Below are positions 10,591 to 21,318 of a stretch of 64,000 nt of DNA, piece after piece (positions within the stretch are counted from its first letter, which is position 1; the number at the start of each line of letters is the position of its first letter). A program made the translations under genes and the position numbers. Source of the DNA: Adiantum capillus-veneris (Eukaryota; Streptophyta; Polypodiopsida; Polypodiales; Pteridaceae). The stretch lies in assembly GCA_014529385.2 (NCBI GenBank), contig CM043953.1, positions 116,629,049 to 116,693,048 of the forward strand. The letters are read 5' to 3'. The notes under the pieces are model-generated. The model had not been told where the DNA came from and made no database searches. It saw nothing but the letters and a program-made list of their open reading frames with translations.

Positions 10591-11879
10591 ATGTTCATAG
10601 CCAATGGGGGCATGGGCGGACAGATACATGCTTACCAACAAAGAGGGGCACAAGGAGCACCTCAACAGCCCAAGGGACCCTGCTACAAGTGTGGCGGAGA
10701 TCACTGGTTAAGGACTGTCCTCACGATGAGATCATCAAAGTCAATGCGTATTTCCTAGAATGTGGAATTACTCATTTGATTCCTGAATGTCCTAAAAACC
10801 CTAGTAAAGGAGCAAAAACTACTCTAAACATGCTCGAAGCAGTGCCATCCAGTGGAGGGTCAGAAAATGAAACGGTAATACCCATTCAGGTAGTTACAAT
10901 GGCACAAGCTTAGAAAATGACAGACGAGCCCATAATTGAAGAGCCAAAAACCGATGCTCCTAGTTCAAAAACAAAAAATCAACGAAGCAATTGGAAAGCT
11001 AGAAAGGCTCGTATGAAAGCTAGGAAGGAACAAAAGCAAAACGCTTTAGCGGAGGAGCTGAAGCAAACAAAGGAGAGGTTGGAGCGATTAGAGGATCTAA
11101 CTAGTTTAATCTCACACACTGCGGCAACCATAGAGCCAAAGGAATTAAAGGAACCACAAAGTGCAGGATTGGGAGGATTTGTACTGGCTGACAAGGTAAA
11201 TGCGCTTCTAAAGGCTTATGAAGCTAGAGTCAAAAAGAACCAAACCCAGGAGCAAAGGTGGATGACTTATCCATATGCAGAAATAGAAAAACAGAGGTTG
11301 GAAATGTGCAAAAAGATGATCGAAACAGCTCAATCATTGATGGAAGACCCGCTGGATAAACCTGCAAATTGGCATGAGGCACCAGCTCCAACCCCTATCC
11401 AACCAACTTTAGAGGAACAAGTAGGTCCAACAACAAAATTTTGCAATAAGGATGGCTATGATGTGCTACCCTACTACATGGTAAACATTATACCAGGAGA
11501 AGATGAGACGGTAGAACCACTAGAACAAGAAGCGTTTTATAACTCCTCTAAACATCTCGAAGTAAATGATGATGCAGATAATGAGTGTTCAGACACCTCA
11601 AGTGAGCATGGAAGGGAAACCGAGAATATCAAGTTTTATGATTTTGCTAATCAACACCCTAGACGCCAGGAACACTATAGGAGGAAACGAACAGGAAACA
11701 AAGCGAGAGAGAACCTGATGCCCAGGATAAAAGGTAAAACTCACTATTTGATGCTTGTAAAAGCAGAGGATTGTGTAAAAGATCACATATCAGGAAGATT
11801 CTCAAAAGATCGAAGGGAAAGAATGCGAGAGGAAATAAAATACGAACGAAAAGCTAAAACAGAAACAAAATCACAATAA
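10507..11879 (+). pseudogene. Element A gag C-terminus: zinc knuckles and basic/acidic linker, frameshifted
   Basis: The frame moves twice, near 10540 and near 10700. The first knuckle is CYKCGGDHW followed in another frame by VKDC, so it is split by a frameshift. The second is LECGITHLIPEC, where the leading Cys is Phe in A but Cys in B. The third frame continues with a TAG at 10911-10913, where B reads Gln. It then encodes a Lys/Arg/Glu-rich helical linker (KARMKARKEQKQ, then QEQRW...YPYAEIEKQR) and ends at TAA 11877-11879. The motif GYDVLPYY near 11455 matches B near 36020. In B about 1.2 kb of protease sequence lies between these two parts and is absent here. Confidence 0.75.
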
Positions 11880-12028
11880 TCTCAAAAATAAAAAAAAGAA
11901 ACAACAAAAGACCAAGAGTGGACCAAACTGGAGCGTAAACAGAAATACCAAGAACTGAAACGGTCTTTAAGAGAGATATGGACGACTGAAAAAGATAGTG
12001 ATGGTAAAGGGGAGTCAGAAAAGGGAAC

Positions 12029-13515
12029 ATGAATGTACCATCACACTATCGGAAATTTACTATCCACGACAGAAAAATCATCATGACACCACCAGTCAGG
12101 GAAAGAACCAACCAAGAATCTTACGATGGGCCAGAAAATGCAAAAAGGATAGACCTTGCAGAACCGGGTGAAAAGACTCAGCCGGTCTATATAGCCAACG
12201 ATTTAGAGCCTAAAGAAGAAGAACGGCTAACACAACTTCTCAAGAAGTATAAAGATGTGTTTACATGGTTGTATAAAGACCTCAAGGGAGTTGATCTATC
12301 GATATGCCAACATACAATTCCTTTGAAATCAGATGCAAAACCTAGCAAACAAAGTCCTTATACATATAATGACACATTTGCTAAACGAATCAACGAAGAG
12401 ATTGATAAACTGATGGAAGCTGAGTTCATCTATGAAATCGAACATACAGATTGGGTGTCACCCATTGTGGTAGTTCCCAAAAAGAATGGAAAACTACGAG
12501 TGTGTGTAAACCTCAAAAAGGTGAATGTAGCCACCATAAGGGGTAATTATCCCTTGCCAATCACAGCACATGTACTTGAGCGGGTGGCCGAGAAACGGGC
12601 TTATTCCTTTCTGGATGGGTTTTCAAGATACAACCAACTGGCAATATCAAGGGAGGATCAACACAAAATAGCGTTTGCCACAGAATGGGGGATTTATGCG
12701 TATCGAGTTATGCCGTTTGGCCTAACTAATTCCCCAGCTACCTTCCAAAGGTTAATGACGCACGCATTCAAGGAATACCTAAGAATATTCTTAGAAATTT
12801 ACATGGATGACCTTTGTGTACACTCTCTTCTACGAGAGGAACATATTGACCATTTGCAAAAGGTCTTTGGAAAATGCAGGACATATCGAATATGTCTTAA
12901 CCCAAAAAAGTGTATATTCATGGTTAAGCAAGGCCGCATCTTAGGACACATTGTCTCAAGAAACGGCATAACCACTGACCTAGACAAAGTCAAAGTCATT
13001 GTAGACCTACCCAGGCCTACTAATGCGAAACAAGTGCAATCCTTCATGAGACACTGCGGATATTATCAAAGATTCATATACATGTACGCGGTTATCGCAC
13101 AACCTCTGTATCGTTTGCTAGTCAATTTAGATTGGACCGAGAAGTGTGAAACTTCATTCCAAAAGCTGAAGGAAAACCTGATATCAGCACCTGTACTGAA
13201 GGCACCAGATTGGAAAAAGATATTCCATGTTCACATTGATGCTTCTGCATATGCCATTGGAAGTATTCTGGCTCAACCTGGAGACAGAACAATGGATTTT
13301 CCACTTTGTTATGCGAGCCGACAGCTAAACAGTGCAGAAAAGAACTACACAACCATCGAATGGGAAGGGTTAGGAATGATTTATGCTGTAAAGAAATTTC
13401 GGCATTATTTGCTCGCAAACAAATTTGTGTTCTTCACAGATCATCAAGCTCTTTTGTATCTGGTAAATAAACCATGCAATACAGGGAGAATTGTATGCTG
13501 GTTTATTATATTGCT
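12029..13515 (+). pseudogene. Element A reverse transcriptase and RNase H, C-truncated
   Basis: A single open frame starts at an ATG at 12029, though the true protein boundary is unknown. RT motifs are in order: WVSPIVVVPKKNGK, FLDGFSRYNQ with the first catalytic Asp, VMPFGLTNSPATFQR, and the YMDD box at 12800-12811 with both catalytic Asp. Then come LNPKKC and RILGHIVS, and the tether ends with APDWKKIFHVHIDAS, the start of RNase H. RNase H continues through FFTDHQALLYL and stops soon after CNTGRIV near 13500, where unrelated sequence (R1) begins. The motifs look catalytically complete for RT, but integrase and the rest of RNase H are gone. The frame is not continuous with gag. Confidence 0.85.
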
Positions 13516-13775
13516 AGTTAGTGCATCTTGCTTGAGAATAATTTCCTGGCTATAAATTTTGCCAAAGAGGAATCTAAAATATAAATAAACAAACAAAACA
13601 ACAAATAAATAAATATAAGGAGCAAATTAAATACATCTTCCATTTTTAGTAAAATGTATGAGTTTCCATGTACATAGACCTATGTAACCACCTCATGGTC
13701 CTTAGCTACTGCATACCATTAATAACATCTTTAAAATCAATTTTAGTTCTACCCTACACAAAATTTTCCATGTTT
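13516..13775 (-). repeat. Dispersed repeat R1, copy 1
   Basis: About 250 bp that match 57168-57411 in reverse complement. Shared strings include TATAAATTTTGCCAAAGAG, AAATGTATGAGTTTCCATGT (with differences), and TAGTTCTACCCTACAC against GTGTAGGGTAGAA. It begins exactly where element A's pol homology stops. The class is unknown; an LTR-like or MITE-like unit is possible. Confidence 0.8.
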
Positions 13776-14927
13776 GCATTATGTGTGCAACAAAGTTGTT
13801 GAGCTCAATCTTATCTTTTATATATTTATGTTACTATGATTCATGCTCCATGAGATTCATGAATAAAGAGGCAGAAGGCAAATAATTGAGTATTTTCCTT
13901 CTTCCTATTTTTTCATATCATGGAGCATAAATTACCATATTATAAATCTTTGAAAGATAAGAGAGCATGAGCTATGCAATCAAGAGATTGTATGCCATGA
14001 TTAAGAGAGAAAATCGGCATAAAAGAGGGCAAAACTATATCTTCTACATACTTGTTGTGATGGAGATTTTGAAGGCTTTGTTAGTCTCAAAAGGGGGGTA
14101 AAACTTCAAGCCACCACCCCAAAATGCTTTCAAAGCACTCAATTTCCTCGCAAAGAGTCCAGAAGATGATTATTTCTAAAAAAGTGTGGTGGCGCAAAGA
14201 CACAATTTTCAGATTCTCTTTCTCTCTTCATGCATGCACCCCAAATAGAAGTGGTTACTTTTCATTTCTAAGAATAGTAGGTAAAGGAGAGTTTTATTTA
14301 CATTGCTTGTTCTGAATGCTTTTAAGAATAAAACATAAGCAAAATTGATAAATTATCCAAAAGTAGTAATAGTGATAACAAGTCTAATCCTAAAAAGTTA
14401 CCCCAATGCGATTTCCATATCAACATTTTTTACCCTCTGGGATGAGGAGATGCTTTCACTCACCCCCAATTGCTACCCGGTTTTAATTACCACTTTTTGC
14501 CCCCCTACCAAGAAGGCTACCCCTTGCATTGTTGGGCTAGTACAATTTTAGTTAGAAATAGCTATATCAACAATTACATTTACCAATTAGGCAAACTGTT
14601 ACCAACATTTCAATTTGAATTGTGAACCCACCATGATGGTGCAATCATCATGCCAACAACCAAGCAAAAGAAAATGAAATCAAACAATAAAAAGTGGTGG
14701 CCAAGTTGGTGGTCTAGGTACGTGCTAAGTGGCAGTGAATATTTCTTACTCTACAATAAGGAGGCATTTGGTAAGTTGTTGTGGGACAAGAATCAAACCC
14801 ACAATTGCTAAGATGCTTGACAGAAGGAGTTTCCACCTGTGGCACCTCCTTGATGTTAGGATCCATGATTGCTATGGTTTTTCCATGCCATCCTTGGGCC
14901 TTTCATGGCCTTGGCCGTGTGACTTTG

Positions 14928-15057
14928 CAAGTTGTTGGGTGGAAAGAAAAAGTGTTAGAGGAGCTAGGCCTCTACTTGACCCCATGGCTCTACAAGTTGT
15001 TGAGTGGGAAGTAAAAGTCTTAGAGGAGATAGGCCTCTACATGACCCAAGGTAAGCA
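14928..15057. repeat. two-copy tandem duplication, period 65 bp
   Basis: CAAGTTGTTGGGTGG at 14928 and CAAGTTGTTGAGTGG at 14993 each lead into a similar string (TTAGAGGAG, AGGCCTCTAC, TGACCC). The copies differ by several substitutions, so the duplication is older than the one at 756. Confidence 0.85.
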
Positions 15058-15295
15058 AGGATTATAATGAGGTAATAATATTTTGGGACTAGATAGAGAG
15101 TGCTTTATAATCAATTGAGAAAAGAGGGGTTTGGGATGGAGGGAGAGAATAGCATGGAATTCTTCAATGAGAAGAGCAACGAGAGAGAGTGGTGGAGGAG
15201 AGTTATGGCCAAGCTTAGGAGATTTATTTGCATGTGTGTTTGTTGATAGAGAACCACTATTCTCCCATATGTGAGAAAAATAGTGATTTGAGCCA

Positions 15296-15297
<2 letters not shown>

Positions 15298-15343
<46 letters not shown>
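15298..15343. repeat. (AG)n microsatellite
   Basis: Uninterrupted AG dinucleotides. Confidence 0.97.
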
Positions 15344-15345
<2 letters not shown>

Positions 15346-17054
15346 AATGTTGGTTTAGAAATGGTTGGTAATTGGGGAGGAAAAAAGTGGACAATTTCTA
15401 GTCCTCAACAAGAGAGACCATTGAAAATTAAAACTTTCTTTGGTCACCTTGAGTTGATGTAAACCAACCAAATATCTATTTGAAAAGTCTAGCAATCAAG
15501 GCCAGTTACTCTAGAGAAAAGCAAGATAATCAATCTCCCACATGGGGATTTTATATTTGCAAGCTTTTGGAATTGACAAATTGTTTTCAATCTTTTTAAC
15601 ACTCATATTATGCTAACAATATCTTCAAATGTTTCAATTAGAAGATGCTAGCTACAACATTTGGAAGTTTGACATGAAGCATTTCTCTTGTTCTAGTTTA
15701 TTGAAAGATGAATTTCATGAGCAACATATTCCACAGATGGCCATCATTTTACAGATAGAGAGAAAAGGGGTTTTTGCCTATAGAGGTTATTGGTCTTATA
15801 TGCCCTAGTAGTCAAGGGAGAGAAAAAGCAAAAACAATATCCAACTCTCTAGAAGCAGCATGTCCACAACTCGTGTACAAATTAGGGAGGAGGTCGTGTG
15901 ATGTAAGATTTTACTTCTATATTCTTATATGGTGTCTGCCATAAACAAATCTTACACCAAACATGTTGAGATGTCTCAGAGGCATATGAAGCTACACACA
16001 AGGGCTACATGGAAGTGATGTAGTGTTGGCCACTTTTGTCAATTGATTTGTACACTAATTGCCATGCCCTTGGCAAAACACCTAAATCTTTTGGTGTGAC
16101 AAAATTTACTCTTTTGGAATGCACTTCTATCAAGGTGTGCCCAAAGTGGCTAGGATCAATGTTGTGATGTGTTTAGATTGAATGCAGAGAGAGGGCCAAG
16201 ATTCCCTCCAGACCAAAAGTCATAATTGTGTAAAAGCCCCCATGTTAAAAAAAAGGAAAATTTTGTACATTTTTATAACTTGCTCAATAAGATCAACTCA
16301 CAAACTCACGTGGTGTTTAAGTCAATTGCGTAAAAGTACAAATTCACATTTAAATACACTTGAGTTGCCACTAACTTAAAAGAATATGGCAATGACACAT
16401 AGTAATACTATTCAGATTTGTAACAAAAAGATGCCATAGTTTGATCAAAAAAGGATCTTTTAATAGTTTCTTTAGTTTTTTGGGTATTCTAAAAAAGGGA
16501 ATTTTTTTTGGGCCATTTATCTCCAATCTTGGCCAATATAATAAACTAAAACACCAAGTATTGGAGGAGAAGAAAAGTTTAATGTCATAGAAACAATGCC
16601 AAGAGACCTTGAACATCCAAAAAACTCAATTGACAATAACTCTGGGCCAAAAACCATAACTATGAACCTTAGAGAAAATTGTACAACATAAGTCTTGAAC
16701 TCAAAACCTAATACTTCATAGGGAAGTAGGAGTGGGGGGAGTTGGGTGAAGAGCTTTGCCATCTTTAGAGAATCCTAATTTTGCGCTTGAAACATAGAAA
16801 CCCTGCTATAGTTGTACTAGCAGAATGAAAAAGGTAGTGGCTAAGCTATTTTTTAGCAAAGAAAATCACCTCCCTGTTTCTCGACAACATCTCGCCAATG
16901 AGAGAGCGCTATCTCAACTCCCTACTCGCAAAAAAGACCAGATTTCCACTGTGCTACCATTGGGTGCGACTTGGTTCATGCCAAACACCTCCCTTTCCCC
17001 CACTCCCCCCACTCGTACTCTATGCGACTCAGCTCTAGCCAATCTACCACACTA

Positions 17055-17057
<3 letters not shown>

Positions 17058-17092
<35 letters not shown>
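17058..17092. repeat. (AG)n microsatellite
   Basis: Uninterrupted AG dinucleotides. Confidence 0.95.
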
Positions 17093-17094
<2 letters not shown>

Positions 17095-17671
17095 ATTTTA
17101 GATCTATTCTTGACAATTATTAATGGGAAATGTTGAGGTCAACACTCAAAAAATGAAGAGACAATCGGGCCTCTCTTTACTTGTAGATATCATCAGAGGA
17201 GCTTTCCAAAGTACACCACAATTGAGATACATGTCCACCAAGGTGTTCCCAAGCACAATTTCTTTATCAATAGCCCTTGTCTAACAATATCATTGTGAAT
17301 TCTTTTTCCCATATCAACCTCTTATGTAATGCAACATGCCTGCAAGCGTACATGATTGCATCTGAAGAGGTACCACACAAAGCTAGTAGAGATAGCATCA
17401 TCATTCTATAGGTATTTTGTCTCCTTCTCACCTTGAATGTCCTCATGACTTTCTTCGAGAGTCTCTAAAGCTAATATCATTTGACATTCTAGATTATATC
17501 CACCTTGAATGACCTCATGTTCGTTAGTAGGGGAGTAGAAAGCAAACATGTTGAAGAAGTTTTTGAAAAAAGGGCACTACCCCCTCCCCACCCCCAATCT
17601 AGGCGCCTTGTCTAACCTTATGTTCATCCGTACTGGGGAAAATATGTGTCAAAAAGGGAAAAAATGACTAA

Positions 17672-18310
17672 AAATGGCCAAATATTTTTGAAAAGAAGGG
17701 GGTTGGAGCCCCCTCATCATCTGCATGCACGTGGATGATGGGGGGGCTCCAACCCTCCTTCATTTTTCAAAATAATTTGTCCATTTTTAAGATTAAAAAA
17801 AAGGGAAGTTGGAGCCTCCTATATTGTCCATCCACATGCGGACGATGGGGGAATTATAACCCTCCTTTTTTTTATCTTAAAAATGGACAAATTGGAAAAA
17901 TTATTTTGAAAAATGAAGGAGGGTTGGAGCCCCCCCATCATCCATGTGCATGCAGATGATGAGGGGGCTCCAGCCCCCTTCTTTTCAAAAATATTTGGCC
18001 ATTTACGATGGGGGAATTATAACCCTCCTTTTTTTTCAATATAATATGCCCAATATGAGAAATTTTATCCATTTCCACGATTTTGAAAAAGAGGGTATGG
18101 AGCCCCCCTGATTGTTTGCACGAGCGCGGATGATGGGGAGGCTCTAGCTACCTTTTTTTTCAAAAATATCTGGCTATTTTTGCTCATTTTTATGATTAAC
18201 CACATAAAACTCTAGTGTACGAATCTGGAAAAAAAGGTGGGGCTTCAGCCCCCTCATCATTCGTGCACACGCGGAAAAAGGGGGGGCTCAACCTCTTTTT
18301 TTTTTTGCCT
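17672..18310. repeat. Nested foldback cluster with GGAGCCCCC/GGGGGCTCC hairpins
   Basis: Bases 17672-17810 are the reverse complement of 17862-18005. The outer ends are AATGGCCAAATATTTTTG and CAAAAATATTTGGCCATT. Each arm holds its own hairpin: GGAGCCCCCTCATCAT, a short TGCATGCA-type loop, then GATGATGGGGGGGCTCC. Degenerate versions of the unit recur near 18090-18150 and 18240-18300. No coding sequence is associated. It looks like a head-to-head pair of short inverted-repeat units plus decayed copies, perhaps MITE-like. Confidence 0.85.
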
Positions 18311-18750
18311 GCGAAGCCGCATGGGAAGCGTCAATCACCAGCTACACTCCTCTTCTTTGATTTGTAGCATCAATGTCTCTCATATGCTTGCATCTTACAA
18401 GCATGTGTCATTATGCAAGATGCAATCACCTACGCTTGTATCTTACCGGCATGTGGCATTATGCAAGACACTGATCCTAGGTGGAATTTTCTCCTCTTAT
18501 TGGACAAGCTAAATGCTAGCATTACAGATTTCTTGGCCACGATGAATGCTAGGGAGATCTTGGTCTATGTTGGTATGCAAATCCCCTCACTCTTCATCTG
18601 CCACCTTTAGCCCTGCGTTACATCACAACACACGAATATAGGGAGGCTGCATTGACATATTCATGATGATGCCCGTTGATGCAATTTTGACTACCTTCAC
18701 GTCACAACATGTTCTTGCAAGTTACCTACAACACTCCATCGGTTGGCTAG

Positions 18751-18755
<5 letters not shown>
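18311..18755. other. unassigned DNA, no gene seen
   Basis: Short frames without recognisable motifs. A weak direct repeat (TTACAAGCATGTGTCATTATG and TTACCGGCATGTGGCATTATG, written here with differences) lies near 18395-18465. Confidence 0.5.

Positions 18756-18842
<87 letters not shown>
18756..18842. repeat. (CT)n microsatellite, about 43 units
   Basis: The longest dinucleotide run in this part of the window, almost perfect. Ser-Leu frames through it are artefacts. Confidence 0.98.
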
Positions 18843-18845
<3 letters not shown>

Positions 18846-19084
18846 ATGCACAACGAGGTTTGTTGCTCCCGAATAAGGAATTTGCATCTAGGCCATCTTG
18901 TCTCTCTCATCCTCCTAGCTAGTAGAAAAATTGTTTAACTGAGAGGTCTCTTGTGTACCTTCGTGCTAGCCAGAAATAGAGAGCACATCAATGCCATATG
19001 GCAAGCAAATGGTTGCATTATATATATCCCCTCTCTACCAATTTATTATGATGTGTGTGCACGTGCTCCCTACAAGTGGACTTT

Positions 19085-19086
<2 letters not shown>

Positions 19087-19117
<31 letters not shown>
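19087..19117. repeat. (CT)n microsatellite
   Basis: Uninterrupted CT dinucleotides. Confidence 0.95.
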
Positions 19118-19120
<3 letters not shown>

Positions 19121-19451
19121 ACATGAGGGCCCTACATCCGAGCTCATGGCCGTCAACCCTCAAAGATGTTGCGTATTCCACTAATTTCTACATATGTTGT
19201 AATATATATATTTCTCCAACAACAGGAGGCCATGATGTCTTCTTCTCTACAGCTTTGTTCAAGTTGACTATAGAGAATAGACGTCCTTTTCAAATACAAA
19301 ATGGTAGCTAAAAGCATCAAACTAAGTGATACAATTACAAAAACACAAAAATAGAAGCTCACAAATAAAATGCACTCCTCGCAGACTAGGGTGATTTCTC
19401 TCTTCTCTTTTTCAATCTTTTTTTTATAAATGTTTGTTGATATATATTTAT

Positions 19452-19456
19452 GCGCG

Positions 19457-19502
<46 letters not shown>

Positions 19503-19594
19503 TGTACATTTGTGTATTTATGTATACAAAAAGGTACATTTGTGTATTTATGTATACAAAAAGGTATACATGTATATATGTATGTATGCATATA

Positions 19595-19632
<38 letters not shown>
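19452..19632. repeat. (CG)n(CA)n, 30-bp duplication, (TG)n compound repeat
   Basis: A CG/CA run at 19452-19498 is followed by two 30-bp copies starting GTACATTTGTGTATTTATG at 19504 and 19534, then by (TG)n near 19602-19632. The CA and TG blocks could pair. Reading frames on both strands here are repeat artefacts. Confidence 0.95.
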
Positions 19633-19634
<2 letters not shown>

Positions 19635-19813
19635 TGCACATGTCTGTGATGTATCTATAAACCTATAAACCATAATACTCCTATAAACCTCAAAACCATA
19701 GTAAGAGAGAATTACCCCATTACAAGGCAAAAAAACCTACCCCCTAATGTGTATAAGGACGGCGAGAGAGTGTAGGGCTATGCAACAATGATAAATAGAA
19801 TCTTTGGATAACT

Positions 19814-19818
19814 CTCTT
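19814..19818 (+). other. Element B 5' target site duplication CTCTT
   Basis: CTCTT precedes the 5' LTR and recurs directly after the 3' LTR at 39750-39754. A 5-bp duplication is the usual size for LTR retroelement integration. Confidence 0.95.
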
Positions 19819-20775
19819 TGTTGACCGCTGGGTCAACAACACAACATAACTCAAGTTTCGTACCAAAATCTTATCTTTTGCAAGTTATGAAATGCTGCAG
19901 ATTATGGCTATAAACGTCATTTGTAATGAGTAGTTATTCTAGTTTCAGAAGCCGGGGTGCAATGGCACTTCCAGATTGTAAATACAAAGCCATTTGACCC
20001 TTTCAACCCCATTTTTGGTTAAACCTAAGGTAGCCTTAGTATATAAGGTACCTAGGTCATTTTGTAAAGGAGGCTTTTATCATAATCAAAACTTTAGCGT
20101 TGCCGTCTACTGTGTGTGAGAGAGAAAGAGAGTGAGCGTGAGCTTTATCCTCTCGCTACGCCCGGCTCGCTCAACACATTGGAGATCCGACTGCACCATT
20201 GCTGTAGGCTCGAGGAGAGCTACGCGACAACGCCAAGCATTCCACGCGAGACGAAGCGCACACGCCGATGCATCTACGAGCTATTTGTGGTCGTAAGTGT
20301 ATCAAACGATGTCTGTTTTCTGTGCGCTAGTAGTCTATAGAATCGTGGCGACATAAGCTACGCATAGGTACTCATAAATTTTAATTTCAAGAACTTTCAA
20401 AATTATGCTCTGTCATCCTACGTGTTTTCCACAGATGGGTTTAGAGTGAGGGTTTGAGTGCAGACGCTTAGGGACAGGTGTATCCTAGTGAGGGGATGGT
20501 GTTCCTTAAGTTTCGTACGAATCTGTCATGATTAGGTGAGTAACCTTCCGTATGTGTGTATATGGCTAGGTGGTGTAGTTGAGAGCAGTGAGGTTCTTGA
20601 TTGTGGTTTAGTTGGCCTTCCAGAGTGTTGTATGTGTAGGATGGTCTCAGCTTGACAAGCTAAATAGATTTCCTCCGTGTGCCTATCGTGTCATCTGTGT
20701 CCTCGATTGACATTATGCTGATCTAGGTAGTGTTTGCATGCACTTCATGGGTGTGTGAGTCGTTCCCATCCAACA
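19819..20775 (+). repeat. Element B 5' LTR (957 bp)
   Basis: It begins TGTTGACCGCTGGGTCAACA, ends TCCAACA, and matches 38793-39749 throughout. The first 20 bases contain a small inverted repeat (TGTTGACC with GGTCAACA). Confidence 0.97.
20040..20047 (+). promoter_or_regulatory. TATA box of element B LTR
   Basis: TATATAAG about 220 bp into the LTR, also present in the 3' LTR near 39013. A core promoter role is inferred from position and composition. Confidence 0.5.
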
Positions 20776-20776
20776 T

Positions 20777-20794
20777 TGGCGCCGTTGCCGAAGA
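20777..20794 (+). other. Element B primer binding site, tRNA-Asp type
   Basis: TGGCGCCGTTGCCGAAGA starts one base after the LTR. The first 14 bases match the tRNA-Asp-type plant primer site and the tail has diverged. Confidence 0.75.
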
Positions 20795-21101
20795 CACAAG
20801 GACCCAAGTAGGTTTCCTACTAACACTCGTGTGATGGTTGCTTGATTTAGTTTCGGCTAAAGAAAGCGTTGTTCTTAAGTGGATCAGGAAGAGGATATTC
20901 CGCGATCAAGTGGATAGCCAGGAAGCGTGTGTCTTGCCGAGGGTCTGCGACTAGATAGGTTTAGTTAGGATCTGTGGATTAGAGTAGTTGTTGGTGGTCG
21001 AGTGATTTGTGAGGTGATAAAAGCGTTTACTAGTCCGTGTGTGGCAGTGAAGCGTTTTTCTACTCATAGATGCAAAACCCCATATGATTTGTAGGAGTAG
21101 C

Positions 21102-21112
21102 TTTAGGTAAGT
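21102..21112 (+). promoter_or_regulatory. possible 5' splice donor in the B leader
   Basis: CTTTAG followed by GTAAGT (GT at 21107-21108) is a strong plant donor match. It corresponds to the site at 5092 in A. A candidate acceptor, CTTAAGCCCAG, ends about 5 bases before the in-frame ATG near 23494. Splicing is inferred only. Confidence 0.35.
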
Positions 21113-21318
21113 GATCCGATTATGATCTAGAGCTATTCATCACTGAATTATTTGCTAAAGTGCTTGATTGCATTAGAAATCACGGAAAAGTGTGCTTTTG
21201 AGGGTAAAAATTCATTAAACAAGATTTTGTGGATATTTTTGTATGACTTACTCATGTTGTGCATATAAAAGAGCATTTGCAAGGGTTCTGTGAGGAAAAC
21301 CTGCAATTCTGTAAACAT

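Larger units (their letters stand above)
3890..13515 (+). mobile_element. Element A: large Ty3/gypsy retroelement, 3'-truncated
   Basis: Plus-strand LTR retroelement related to element B. In order it has a 5' LTR, a tRNA-Asp-type PBS, a leader of about 3.5 kb, a broken gag with zinc knuckles, a linker, and RT-RNase H. The leader carries palindromes, a tandem duplication and a large foldback. Compared with B, the protease segment between the linker and the GYDV..PY motif is missing. Integrase and the 3' LTR are also absent, because coding homology ends near 13515 where repeat R1 starts. The conserved zinc knuckles and YMDD box identify it as a retroelement. Placement near the Athila/Tat non-chromovirus clade rests on the PBS and RT style and is tentative. 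Several stops and frameshifts make it inactive. Confidence 0.85.
13776..17671. other. unassigned DNA, no gene seen
   Basis: AT-rich sequence with short frames only, none with recognisable motifs on either strand. Local features are a 65-bp-period duplication near 14928-15057 and two AG microsatellites. It may be decayed element sequence. Confidence 0.5.

Noticed and set aside
14729-15067. Possible host gene of 112 codons
   Set aside because: Low complexity; part of it is the 65-bp duplication, and there is no recognisable domain or splice structure.
18663-19311. Small plus-strand open frames in the CT-rich region
   Set aside because: Ser-Leu repeats from CT microsatellites.
19153-19641. 162-codon minus-strand open frame
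   Set aside because: Mostly His-Thr, Tyr-Ile and Cys-Val runs produced by the CA/TG microsatellite.
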